Assembly: GCF_964204645.1 (NCBI RefSeq) | Contig: NC_134029.1 | Location: 2,303,001 to 2,367,000, forward strand | Length of the DNA: 64,000 nt | Origin: Tubulanus polymorphus | Taxonomy: Eukaryota; Nemertea; Palaeonemertea; Tubulaniformes; Tubulanidae | Reading direction: 5' to 3' | The notes under the pieces: generated by a model | Told to the model about the DNA's origin: nothing | Databases searched by the model: none | The model's input: only the letters and a program-made list of their open reading frames with translations | Program-made: the position numbers and the translations under genes | Part shown: positions 1 through 11,420 of the stretch, in pieces | How positions within the stretch are numbered: position 1 is the first letter of the stretch | How the letters are laid out: each line of letters begins with the position of its first letter

Positions 1-2910
1 TCAATGTTCGAATATGAACTAATTTCATCTCTGAATTGAACTTAATTCACGAAAATCGAGACTGCGAGTCATACGTTTGTATAACTCCTTTGAACGTCAC
101 ACGAGCTACACATTCCTTATCTTAGTTCGTCTAGTTTTCTAATTGACTTCGGTTTTTGTCGCGAACAACTTCAACATCGTTAGGAACGAAGAGTTTGTGA
201 CATCGTTCACCGAGCTGGAAGACTCCAGACTCGAGATACGAATTTACGAAATGAAAATATGATTGATCAAATCGTAGATCGAAGTCGAACAAATTTGAGT
301 CAAATTTCTCAAATTGCTCGTCCGTGTTTATCTGAGAAACAATCAATCAAAATTGACACGATTTGACATTTTTGACAAATCTAATTCAAATTCTCAATGA
401 AATGAGTCTCTACTCACAGTGGTGATGCAATCACAACTGTCCCGTTCTTTATATCACAACGCTCTAAATCAACGCCGACCTCATTACAGCATTTCAATTT
501 TTTTCTAGCCTTTTAAACGGTAATTTTTTTAAAAAGGATTTTTAAATCTTTTTAACGATTCTTTCCTCATTAAATATATCACTTTTATCTCTTAAGTATA
601 TTCTTCCACGAACAAGGAAATTTTTCTCATTGTAAAACGTTCAGCCTTAAAAATGTAGAAAACATTTAGCAATTTAATCCAATCTTCTAATGAAGAAGAA
701 ACAGAATCTTCGTAAAAAGCGATCAAAGCTTTCAATTCTTCAGACGTTATCTAACGAGCTTATTTAGATTGTAAAGAATGAAAAAAATTTGAATGAATTC
801 AGCAATTTAATGAGGGGATGATTTTCAAAAATTCTAACATCTCGTTCAAAGCGAATTGAAGAGTAATTATGTTGAATTAATTTCTATGTAATCTTCTTTA
901 TTAAAATGTAAATTACGAATTGGATAGAATGCCGCTGGTAAATCTGAAAGGTGTTTATTTCTTCACCGCGTATCGGTTACTGAATGAATATCTGTATGTG
1001 AGCTTATACCCAGTGACAGTAACTCTAAATCACAAAATACAATCCAATTCAAAAGATAAGTATACACGTGAACGCCTCAAGTCACGAACAATCCCTTTTT
1101 GGATCTTGCTTTGATGTGGATGTCGTTCGTTGTCATAGCCTGCGATTTATTAATTGTTACTCATATAATTTTTGATAGTATTCGCGGATTGAAGTTACCA
1201 CCACTGCGATAAGCTCACACAAGCTTAAAAAGAAAACATGACCATGTTTTAAACTCGATTCACTTTATTCACGATTGTTTGTCGTAGTGGTTTTGTTTGC
1301 CGTGTTGTTTGTTCTGAAGAGATGAGATAATGGTGGTGGTGATGACGTCTCATTCAGTAACATTTACTCCACATTTGTTTCACCCGTCGTTTTATTTGAA
1401 AATATCACGCGTTTCTTTTCAGGATTTTAATTTTGCCTCGTGCAGAGATCAGAAGTTGTTTGAATCAACAGAGCACGAGTAAAACCATACATATACTTTA
1501 AAGTATGGTTGACTTAAACTATTTATTGAGTATTTGGCCCCTGATGCGACCGCTTAGGGATAGCAAGCCTCAACATTCAACCAATGCTTCTACTGATGGT
1601 CGCTATATTATCTGTTACTATATTTGAGACATCGCATTTTAAGCGCACTATTACTTAGATCAGTGGTAAGCGAACACGCGATTCCGCTTGTCAGTTTTGA
1701 AACTTCCATAAAATTGGAAATATGTGTGCAAAAACTTCAATTGGTTATCCTGAAATCCGTCTAATATTTGGGTGTTTACGCCTCGAGTTACTATCGATAA
1801 TTATAAGGGAAATCTTTGAAGAAACTGTTTATATTTTCAATATTTTGATTCGATTAGAATCGTTCAACAGCAGCCGCTGCTAGTCATCAGTTTGCAGGTG
1901 ATATTTTGTTTTTCACTGAAATGTGAAACAGCAGTACCAGCAGTACCAGTATACCAGCAGCACTAGCAGCACCACCAGCACCAGCAGCAGCTGCAGCCTG
2001 CTGTTGAGAGAATTATCGTCGATTTATTTTCGGCTCTTGAAACGACAGGATTTTTATCTCGGTTCACGCTTCGATTAGTCTTCTGTTTTAATTGCAGGTT
2101 GAAGCTTGAATCCGATAAAACAACAGTATTTAATTATCGGAAATCCATTTCTCGGTAGATCATACAGTGCTATATCCGTCCTAGTTTTCTCGTACATTGT
2201 CTTAGCTGGAAGTAATCTATTATCCATGTGAAAATCTGATATCCAAAAACGGTGGCGTCGGGTGGATTAATTTCTACACTCTCATCACCGTTAGAGCAGT
2301 GGGTGAGATTGGAATATTGTTTGCTACATCTTGTCCGCAATAAATAGCTTAAGTTATTAGATTAAAGCTTCATCGAATACAAAGTTTAGTTATGTTTTTG
2401 TAGACTGACCGCTTTTTTTAAAAACGAAATTGCGAATTGTGAAAAAAGAGAAAATATCTGAAACCGTCATAAATTACACTCAAATTTCAATGTCTCACTG
2501 TTAACGCCTATTCTCTTTATAAGACCGAATGTACTTAGCGAGTTTTAATGCGGTGTCCTTTTATGGATTTGAAGTAGTGATATATTACCGGCGACCCCCC
2601 GCAGTCGAGCAGAAGGTTTTACAGTCGGTATCAGTAAACTAGTGATTATCGTTGATTATCATCGCCCAGGATTTCAGTAGATTTATGGTTGGATATGGTT
2701 TTATTAGACTGTGATACGGAGTTACGAATTGACGAGCTCGCGTTTTACTTTGATCTGTATTTCACCTGCTGACGAGGTTCAAAGTGCTCGTAAAATATAC
2801 GAGTGACAAATTATTTCGCACAGTTTTGTTTTCTCGTGTGGCGATCATTCGACTGATACGGTTTTTATGATTAGGTCTATAAAATGCAGCTGCAAAGAAA
2901 CGATAACTAT
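1..2910. other. Non-coding stretch, no gene seen
   Basis: AT-rich sequence with stops in all frames. The few open frames (for example 131-346 minus and 920-1114 plus) lack a convincing ATG, splice borders or recognisable protein character. A CAG/CCA-rich patch at 1927-1998 is listed separately. Nothing else can be supported here. Confidence 0.6.
1927..1998. repeat. Imperfect CAG/CCA trinucleotide-rich tract
   Basis: The stretch is made almost entirely of CAG, CAC and TAC triplets (cagcagtaccagcagtacc and variants) and ends in cagcagcagctgcagcctgc. It is not inside a long open frame, so it reads as an imperfect microsatellite rather than a polyglutamine coding run. A second, shorter GCC/GCA-rich tract lies at about 5113-5152. 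Confidence 0.6.
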
Positions 2911-3818
2911 ACCTCGCAGGGGCCAGTGTATATACCTCGCAGGGGCCAGTGTATACCTCGCAGGGGCCAGTGTATACCTCGCAGGGGCCAGTGTATACCT
3001 CGCAGGAGCCAGTGTATACCTCGCAGGAGCCAGTGTATACCTCGCAGGGCCCAGTGTATATACCTCGCAGGGGCCAGTGTATACCTCGCAGGGGCCAGTG
3101 TATATACCTCGCAGGGGCCAGTGTATACCTCGCAGGGGCCAGTGTATACCTCGCAGGGCCCAGTGTATACCTCGCAGGGCCCAGTGTATACCGCGCAGGG
3201 CCCAGTGTATACCTCGCACGGCCCAGTGTATACCTCGCACGGCCCAGTGTATACCTCGCAGGGCCCAGTGTATACCTCGCAGGGCCCAGTGTATACCTCA
3301 CAGGGGCCAGTGTATACCTCGCAGGGCCCAGTGTATACCTCGCAGGGCCCAGTGTATACCTCGCAGGGCCCAGTGTATACCTCGCAGGGCCCAGTGTATA
3401 CCTTGCAGGGGACAGTGTATACCTCGCACGGCCCAGTGTATACCTCGCAGGGCCCAGTGTATACCTCGCACGGCCCAGTGTATACCTCGCAGGGCCCAGT
3501 GTATACCTCGCACGGCCCAGTGTATACCTCGCACGGCCCAGTGTATACCTCGCAAGCCCAGTGTATACCTCGCAGGGACCAGTGTATACCTCGCAGGGGC
3601 CAGTGTATATACCTCGCAGGGGCCAGTGTATACCTCGCACGGCCCAGTGTATACCTCGCAAGCCCAGTGTATACCTCGCAGGGACCAGTGTATACCTCGC
3701 AGGGGCCAGTGTATATACCTCGCAGGGGCCAGTGTATACCTCGCAGGGCCCAGTGTATACCTCGCAAGCCCAGTGTATACCTCGCAGGGACCAGTGTATA
3801 CCTCGCAGGGGCCAGTGT
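2911..3818. repeat. 21-bp minisatellite, about 43 units, with a 106-bp higher-order repeat
   Basis: The basic unit is cctcgcaggggccagtgtat plus one base (21 bp), tandemly repeated over 908 bp. Variants are 23 bp (an extra 'ta', giving gtgtatatac) or 20 bp (gcaagccc in place of gcaggggcc). Base changes fall in the gggg/gggc/acgg/gagc part, while gtgtatacctcgca is nearly invariant. Near the 3' end the 20-bp variant recurs at 3551, 3657 and 3763, exactly 106 bp apart, marking a five-unit higher-order repeat (20+21+23+21+21). Because 21 is a multiple of three and the unit has no stop, long false open frames run through it on both strands. It is not coding. Confidence 0.97.
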
Positions 3819-6800
3819 TGCTCAAACTTGTGTAAATACAATCGCAGTCTTGCGTCTACGAGTGATAACAGCTGATCTAAAAACGTGTATCAGCGCTCGT
3901 CCAGTCAGTCGTACGTACCAAACGAGAACGGACTAACTAACGATAGTGTGAACGCACGGCTTAAGACCGTGATTAGTTCGTAAAAAAGGTCAAATAACTT
4001 CCTGCACGACGAGCCACGCTGCCTTCACGCGCGATCTCAACTATATAGCAATTCAATTTATTGATGAAGTTAATATAGGTAGGAACAGTATGGCGCAAAA
4101 ACGTTTCCCGGGTCGTTTCTTTGTAGCCGAGGTCTACCGGCGGAAATCAAATCGTCAGTTCAGTAATGAAAAATACCTCGCTGTTGATGTGTACGCGTAT
4201 ATATGTCTTGCAGTGTTCGAATTCGATATAAGATAAGTCTTGGCAAAGGGTGATTTTTAGCCGGCCTCATTTCCTTAAAATACAGCTCAGGCTAACTTAA
4301 TCAATTTCTTGGATTATTTCGCGCACAATACCACTTTGAATTCGGCCGAAATATGACCCGGAAAACGCACTGCGACATATTCCTCTGATATTTTTAATTA
4401 GGGTACCATCACAACAAAGTTCAAAGAACGCCGTTAATACTGTGTTTATGTGTGCGTGTGTGTTTGCGTGCGTGCGTGCGTGCGTGTGCGTGGTTGGGTG
4501 TGATTTCATTCATTAGTTAGGAAGCCGTTGTAGTAATGTTTAATTCATTATTTGTCCACAACTGTTTCTTGCCATGAAACCTTTTATGTTCAATCTCTCG
4601 GTTCGTTGTTTGTTTGGATTAAACAGCGACTGACCACCGTGGCTGCATCCATATCCACAAATTACACTCCCAACGAAAATTACTCGTTCGATTGTTTTTA
4701 TCACGAACTACAAACAGTCGAAATTGCTGTGTACCGAACTTGGAGGTTTTATCGAGTGCTCGCGATCTTATTCTTGAGAGAAAACTAATACAGCTGACGT
4801 AATATTGACTTTGATAGCGATATTGTTTGTGTTCATTAATAGTTTTAAGTGTTCAATTCATGGTCAGATGTTTAACTCGTTTTGACCAACTATTCTGATA
4901 TTTGATTCCACCGCTGACTTTATTTGTGCAAACTGGAAAAATCTGAAAATAGAGAAATTCGAACTTATGATCAATTTCCAAAGGAATATCGAGAGAACGG
5001 ATTACGAGTTTGAATCTCCTGTTCATAGTGAAAATTATTCATCATTTCACAACTAAAGGCGCTTTTTAGTGAATTTTACGGATGCATATTCGTGTATACT
5101 GATAATGTCCAAAAAGCCGCCGCAGCAGCCGCAGCAGCAGCAGCTACTATACTAGCAGTACGGAGAGATGTGATGATAAGGCATAAAACTCATTGCTTAA
5201 TTGGTAGATGATATAATGCGTTTATGTAAATTTGATGCAGGTCACTTTATGAAGCTCGTCGTGTATTTACGTTGACATTTACGAGTAATAGACCAATTCC
5301 CTGATGGAACCGTTTCCAAATTTAGTTAGTCAATATACTACATCAGTTTTGCAACATTTGCGAACGGCACTAACTGACTTAAAAAACACAAAGCTAATGG
5401 CAAACACGACGGCGCGCGGTCCACTGCTCAGATCGGTAGCAAATATTTAACCGGCTTTTACGATATTCAGTCGTGTCTTGCATCATGCGTATTAGGTTCT
5501 TCTATAGATGAAGTAATTTCTAATCCCGGTTTGAATCAGAGATAGAGCGACATAGAGAGAAAGAGAGAGAGAGGAGGAGGGTAGATTATAGAGTGTACTG
5601 ATTGAATGAATGCGTTCATCCCTCAGGATCAAATCCCTACATTGAAAATATGCATTAGAAACATGAAATACGTCGATTCTTTTTTAAAACATAACATCAG
5701 CGTCCCCGCGGTTAAAATCAGCTTCAGTTTATTTTTGAAAATTACGGGTAAAAAGTTCAGTGGAGATTATATTAGTAAATAGATACACTCAGAGTTGTGT
5801 AATTCCTCCGAGATTTCAACTGAAATGTCTTTCATTACTTCAATAAACTTTCTCTAATGGATGTTCTGATCAAACTGTATATTCTATTACTAAACGATGA
5901 TAAAAGTATCGTATTTTTCGATGTTTTTAATGTTTGATGCGAAAAGTTCTCTCGGGCTTCACATTTTAAGTAGACCTTGCCGATTGAAACGATTCTAGAA
6001 TTTAGTAATAGCCTTTTTGTAGCTTTAGCTTTTCAAATAACGATAGAAAATTCTGATTGAAAATACACATCGCTTTTTACCGCTATATGAATTCTTGTTG
6101 GGAAGATTTTTCGATTACCAAGCGGCCATGATCCATAACTCTTTCTAGCTCCTGTATCGGGGCGAGAAATGCGCTGCTGAACTCACCTCGATATGCGGGC
6201 GATTTTTGTCAGTAGCTAAATATCTATCGTATTTGATAGATAAGAGGCCCTGAAACTCAATTCTACTCCAGACATTCTACAATTTCAGGCAAAGCGCGGC
6301 ACCTGTTTATCGAGTCCCGATGTTTTTAGATGAAGAATTCATTATAGATTCATCGCCGAATTCGCAATCAATTTCTATCGTATTGTTAAACGTATCGATA
6401 ATGATACACGACCATAACAGCGATGATAAATGCAATTCACAGACAGTATCCTGATCATTGCTATATTATATTGCGCCATCACGAACAGTGAATATGTGTG
6501 ACAGATTAATTGAAAAGTGGGATTACGCCGTCGATGCCATATTTATGGAAATTCGGAATTTGCTCTCGAATCTTATACACAGTCGTTATCGCGCAGGCGC
6601 CACGAGTTCGAATATCGGTCCGATTTGAACAAATACAGCAGGATCGCAAACGTCATTAACGGCGGGTTTCCACGGATTAATCTTATCCTCTTTCGTTATG
6701 ATGGTAATTTGACCGAAGCCATCATTTTCAGACATACTTTAACATATGTCAGATTGGCACCAGTTAAATCCGAGTCCTCAAACGAATGACGTATATTATT

Positions 6801-7749
6801 GTTCTGAGTTTACAATCTTGTCGGAATCGTTTCATGTTATCATTTATAATATGTAATGCCTTTTTGGTGAAAAAGCTGCCCTCATCCTCGCCATTATATG
6901 GTCATATTAGTGAATGGTCATCACACCTATATGTACCTAGATTATATGATCGCCACATTGGCCGAACGAGGCTAACGTTTTAGAAAAGGTCTAACCTTTT
7001 GGTTATTTTTACAGCTAGCTGTCGTGGGGTACCTTTTTGTGGAAATTCCCCGTCTAGAAACAAGAACTATACCCTTGTAGAGTCTGATGTTCAGTCGCAA
7101 GCTGCATTTCTTAGATGGATTACGATCATATGCGTTCGTACTCAGTGTTGTTGATGACAAATTCAAAATTGCCTCTGGGACTGTTCATCTGTTACAGTAA
7201 AGAAATCGATCAGCCTAGTGCCAATAGCTTCTTAAATAGCATCCAATTTTGAGAACTCTCATAACCTCACTAAAATAGATTACCACACGTTTGAGAGTCT
7301 ATCGTGAGAATTAGAGGCAAAATATTGCCTCATAAATACAGTTTTGATTGCAGAGCGTGCTTTAGCATATAACCGGCACTGTATCCTAATACTGTGTTAG
7401 TCAGTTTCAACAAACTGCATGAGATATAGAAAGACCCAGTATTTATTAATTCGTTCAACTTGTCGTTGAAGTTTGTCGTCAACTTTTTCCTTATCTACGT
7501 GTATCGTTCAATAATTGTTTTTCTCGGTAAGACTTTTTAAACGTAGTTAGAGGAGTTCTTACGTCGATACTATACTAAGTGATATTCCATATGATAAGCT
7601 GTTTGAAATCTGATATATCGTTGAGATCCACGTTATGTAAATGTAGGCAATTAATCGTAAAAAATCCTCCATATTGCGCGTACTAATCATCAATATGAAC
7701 CGAGACACCGGATCATGAATTACCGAGATCCGTTATCAAACGAACTTAC
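3819..7749. other. Non-coding stretch with small simple repeats
   Basis: No exon with good splice borders was seen. It contains a TG/CG alternating tract (4441-4502), a GCC/GCA-rich patch (about 5113-5152) and a GA-rich patch (about 5548-5582). Open frames such as 4552-4788 and 6517-6789 start at non-ATG codons and have no recognisable protein character. Confidence 0.5.
4441..4502. repeat. Alternating TG/CG dinucleotide tract
   Basis: The run is almost purely alternating purine-pyrimidine: tgtgtgcgtgtgtg followed by four cgtg tetramers and a gtgcgtgg end. Alternating (TG)n mixed with CG is the classic sequence class able to adopt left-handed Z-DNA. A 70-residue minus-strand open frame through it is a by-product of the repeat. 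Confidence 0.85.
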
Positions 7750-7886
7750 TTGGGTTTGTTGCATTCATTGCGCTTGGAAAATACTTTGTGCAACGACAAC
7801 AAAACTCGAATATTCCACGACGTGAATCCGATGATATCGTTGATTAGAAGAAGATATCTGTAAGATTGATTTTCAGAAATCCGACA
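7750..7886 (-). CDS. Candidate internal exon of an unidentified minus-strand gene
   Basis: Read on the minus strand, a pyrimidine-rich acceptor (tttttcctcag) is followed by 137 bases open in one frame and then a consensus donor (CAA|gtaagt). The exon begins in phase 0 with TGT CGG ATT and ends with two bases over (phase 2), encoding about 45 residues that start CRISENQSYRYLLLINDI. The other two frames contain stops. I do not recognise the peptide. No partner exon was identified, so this rests on splice sites and open frame alone. It could be a chance match. Confidence 0.3.
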
Positions 7887-10018
7887 CTGAGGAAAAATTA
7901 CATTTGCTGTTTTTATCTTCTTTTTTTTAATCGTCTGAGATAAAACGTCGTGCGTCAATCTTTGTTCGATGTGAAACCGATATAGAACGAGTTCTTCGTC
8001 AACCTGATTAAAAAGTTTATATATATAGATACAGAACAACATAGCGAAAAAAACCTTTTCATTTTGGGAGTTTCTGGAAAGCAATTTTCAGCTTATCTCG
8101 CCCACTCTTTCATCAACTGGTGCGGTAACATTCGGTCATTCGCGAAAAGTATGACAAAAGATCACGGATAGAGACGCAAAAGCAACTTTAATCTGGTTTT
8201 TGATTTTGCCTTTAGCGGTTTTCTAGTCGACCTACAAAACGATTGCTCGCGAATATCATATCAAAGCGAGCTAATCAATTAGGTGATTAAAGCCAACGCG
8301 CAGATGAGGCGCATGAAACGATAGTTGGTTTAAAAACGATGGTTTTTCATTTTCCGCACGATAGACTTGGTCACAAAGCATGTCGGTTTTATTGGCTGAT
8401 GGCGTATTGATCAAGATCGTACAGCGAATCCCGAGGGTTTGAAACTTTCGATTGTTGTTCTACAGCGGACTAACCACAAACTCGCTCGCCATGTCGGTGT
8501 ATTTGTCTATATATTTAGATGCATAACCATCAATCTACAAAAGTCTTAAGTTCCATCTCAGACCCTACCGTAAATACCAATCGTTTCGTCTGCAAATAGA
8601 GCTAGAATTTCTAAATTTCGTCGGAAATTCCTAATTTCTAATTTCATGGTCAACGCATCATTAGTTTTGGTCGATGTAGAATTTTCGGCGTAAACGATAA
8701 GACGGTGATAATTCAGTACACGCCTGTTTAAAGATCGCCGGGAGACTCGTCACAGCTCCGTGTCAGCTTATGAAACTGTAGTTGAAAACTGTACCCTGGA
8801 CACCGATTGTCATCATTAAACGACGAACAAGGAGGCGAGTGCACAAGACACCGGCATGCAAACTAACCATCTTATTTGTTATTTCTCCAACCTATTTGAC
8901 GTACTGTATCACTGGTAGATCCACCAGGTGTTGGTCGGTGTTCTACGCTTCAATTTCCTTTACATTTCGATCAAAATCCAACCCATATTTCTCGTAAGTT
9001 AATCAGCTTTTTTGTATTTTCAATGGTCCAGTACGAGGTATAATATCGTGGTGGTTTTCGTGCGCTAATGAAACGTTACAGTCATCAGATTGTTGATGGT
9101 GTCCTCGCTAGTTTCCTGCGCAGTCGCGAGTCCATTAAGCCGATAGTCAACGATTTCATTATTAACCATCGCGAGGAAAAAATACGTCATTGTGTTTTCT
9201 GATTCGTGATGCAGGCGGCATAGTAAAGTGATTTTCTGTCAGAGTGCCTATCCTGTCGTATATCTTCAACATTTCCTGCAGCACAGTCGAGACAGACATG
9301 TCTAATCGAGCAGCTCCGCGCGGTTCGTTCCTCCTACAATTTACTGCCTGAAATTTCCTAGTTTGAGTCATTACTCGAAATCACTTCTTATTTCCTTCGT
9401 GTCAGTTATCAAGGGTTTATTGTCGAGAAATATTTTTGAAATCGTATATCGTTCAACGGTCCTTGATACAGAAAAACCTGCATACCTTCCAAACCGGATC
9501 CTTTAAGACCCGTAGGTGAAAATCACTTTTATCAAAAGACTCGAGCCTAACTGACTCTGATATCCTGACTATTATATCCTGATACTCGAATCTACTTTTT
9601 AACCATTTACGTAATAGTGTTTCTTTCCTTCGAGAATGTGATTACCAAAGATGGGATTAGACAGCTAGTAATTATCAGTGACTGTGTGATATGTTATTTG
9701 TAAGAGTTGGTCCAGGTGATTTACTGTGTTGTGATAATGGGGGGTATTTTCTCTGACGTTCAGACGGACGCTATATACTCTATGTAAAGACCAATTAGCC
9801 CTACTCACCGCGGTAAATATATACGACGTATAAGCCAATAATTGAAGCGTCGGTTTTTATCATCATTGTTAATTCAGGTCCCTATATCAACCTGTATATG
9901 TGCGAGGAATGTCAGTTGATACACAATGTCACGGACATTTCATGGTCAATTCTTTTTAATCATCGTTTCGTCGGTAACTCGAAAATATTGTGTTTTATGG
10001 CCATTTCGAGTTATTCAG
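7887..10018. other. Non-coding or intronic stretch
   Basis: Mostly AT-rich sequence with stops in every frame. One further splice-bounded piece, 8928-8993 on the plus strand (acceptor ccaccag, donor CTC|gtaagt, 66 bases, phase 0 to 0), would join in phase to the candidate exon at 10019, but its acceptor is weak. Nothing else can be supported. Confidence 0.4.
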
Positions 10019-10115
10019 AGGCCGCAGTTCGTCGAAAATTGGCTTTATCTAAAGATTAAAGAAAAATTCTATGGTCAGTTAGCCACTGATAAGCTGCAAT
10101 CTCCCACGAGTTCAG
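10019..10115 (+). CDS. Candidate internal exon, product unknown
   Basis: The acceptor is cgagttattcag|AGG and the donor is AGTTCAG|gtatga. The 97-base exon starts in phase 0 and ends in phase 1. It encodes RPQFVENWLYLKIKEKFYGQ and about 12 more residues, an aromatic- and lysine-rich helical-looking peptide. It lies 5.5 kb upstream of the three-exon gene end at 15661-19403 on the same strand, so it may belong to that gene. However, 15661 needs an incoming phase of 0, so at least one unseen exon of length 2 modulo 3 would have to lie between them. I do not recognise the family. Confidence 0.33.
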
Positions 10116-11235
10116 GTATGATTTGTGTTATCGTTTACCGGTACTTTACAATTGATTCCCTCCGAGTCAATAATTCTTTTTGTTCAATATTTATTTCTCG
10201 CTCATAGAAATCTATTCTTACAAATTCTTTTAATTAGTATCATATGACTGGCTCACAATGCCCGTGTAGGTTTTTTCATCATTCGATACACTGGAATATC
10301 GCAGCAAGAAGTTTGAAATATCAGACACTGGTGAATTCATAAGGACGCACTGTCTGTGCTGTGTGGGTGTGAAGGTGTTATTTCATGCTATTTTACAGCC
10401 AGTTTCTATAGTCATAAATTGCCTGAAATTCGAACCGTTTCTCTCAATCTAAACGCGAATAACGGCTGCAGTTATAACCTTTTCACCGGTTCATGTCGGC
10501 ATCGAATGACTCAATAAAATTAATGAAAATAAATTTCTATCCTTTCTAATAAATCTGTCTCGCAGTTCACCGCTGGAATGTCCATTTATACAGTCGAGAG
10601 TCTCTAGTCTTCGAATAAAACTGACTTAGTTTATTCGAGGAAATTATTGGTAGAAGATGTTAGAACAGAATAACTTCTTATCTCGTCCAATTAAAGAACT
10701 GATTTAAGTACTCGTTAGTCAGTTTGTTTTTGATTCAAGTAGGAATCTTTAATTGTTTTCTTTGCAGTCTGCTATTGCTGTATAGGGATAATGCTTTATA
10801 GTATGATATATAGTCTAGAGATGCTTCGTTTTGTATGTTTGTAACAATAGAAATGACGATAAAAATACCTTAAAAATCGATGATTTCGATTTGACGACAG
10901 GTGTTGGAGTACGATTTGGATATACAGACATCTTTATGGTCGATACTTGCTCGTGAAATATCCATCTAATGCTAGATGAATATTCATCGCTATATCTGCT
11001 GCTGGCATCATATAGTTATCTTTCTTCAACATCTGCCTTTAAAAAGGATTATTTTTAATCTGATATCAAAGATTTATAACCAGCTGTTGCGACCGGCGGC
11101 TTTTACAGAGCGGTTTGTCGCTCTATCTCGAAGCTTAATCGATTTGTGCCGCTGTCTGCGGGTTTTTGAAATGATGTTTTCGGTTTCATTGCGACGTCGC
11201 GGTTTAGAAAAATGATTCGGCGAATCATAATTAAA

Positions 11236-11420
11236 GATGACGCTGGGTTGACTGATTCGACATGGCGCTGGGGTGTTCGAGTCGAGATGGCGCTGGGGTG
11301 TTCGAGTCGAGATGGCGCTGGGGTGTTCGAGTCGAGATGGCGCTGGGGTGTTCGAGTCGAGATGGCGCTGGGGTGTTCGAGTCGAGATGGCGCTGGGGTG
11401 TTCGAGTCGACATGGCGCTA
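11236..11420. repeat. 25-bp minisatellite, eight copies
   Basis: The unit gatggcgctggggtgttcga plus five bases (gtcga) recurs every 25 bp with starts at 11236, 11261, 11286, 11311, 11336, 11361, 11386 and 11411. The five central copies are identical. The outer copies (gatgacgctgggttgac at the left, catggcgctaggag at the right) are diverged, and both flanking units carry 'cgacatgg' where the inner ones carry 'cgagatgg'. Open frames in all three forward frames here are a repeat effect (75-bp, 25-codon periodicity) and are not coding. Confidence 0.95.

Noticed and set aside
2762-3936. Long open frames on both strands (up to about 360 codons)
   Set aside because: They are translations of the 21-bp minisatellite, begin at TTG or other non-ATG codons or outside the array, and shift register at the 20- and 23-bp variants.
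8928-8993. 66-base piece joining in phase to 10019
   Set aside because: The donor is consensus but the acceptor lacks a clear pyrimidine tract; too short to support alone.
10571-10790. Strong splice acceptors at 10570 and 10766
   Set aside because: In the phase needed to continue from 10115 the first gives a short frame with no usable donor and the second runs to a stop without a good donor.
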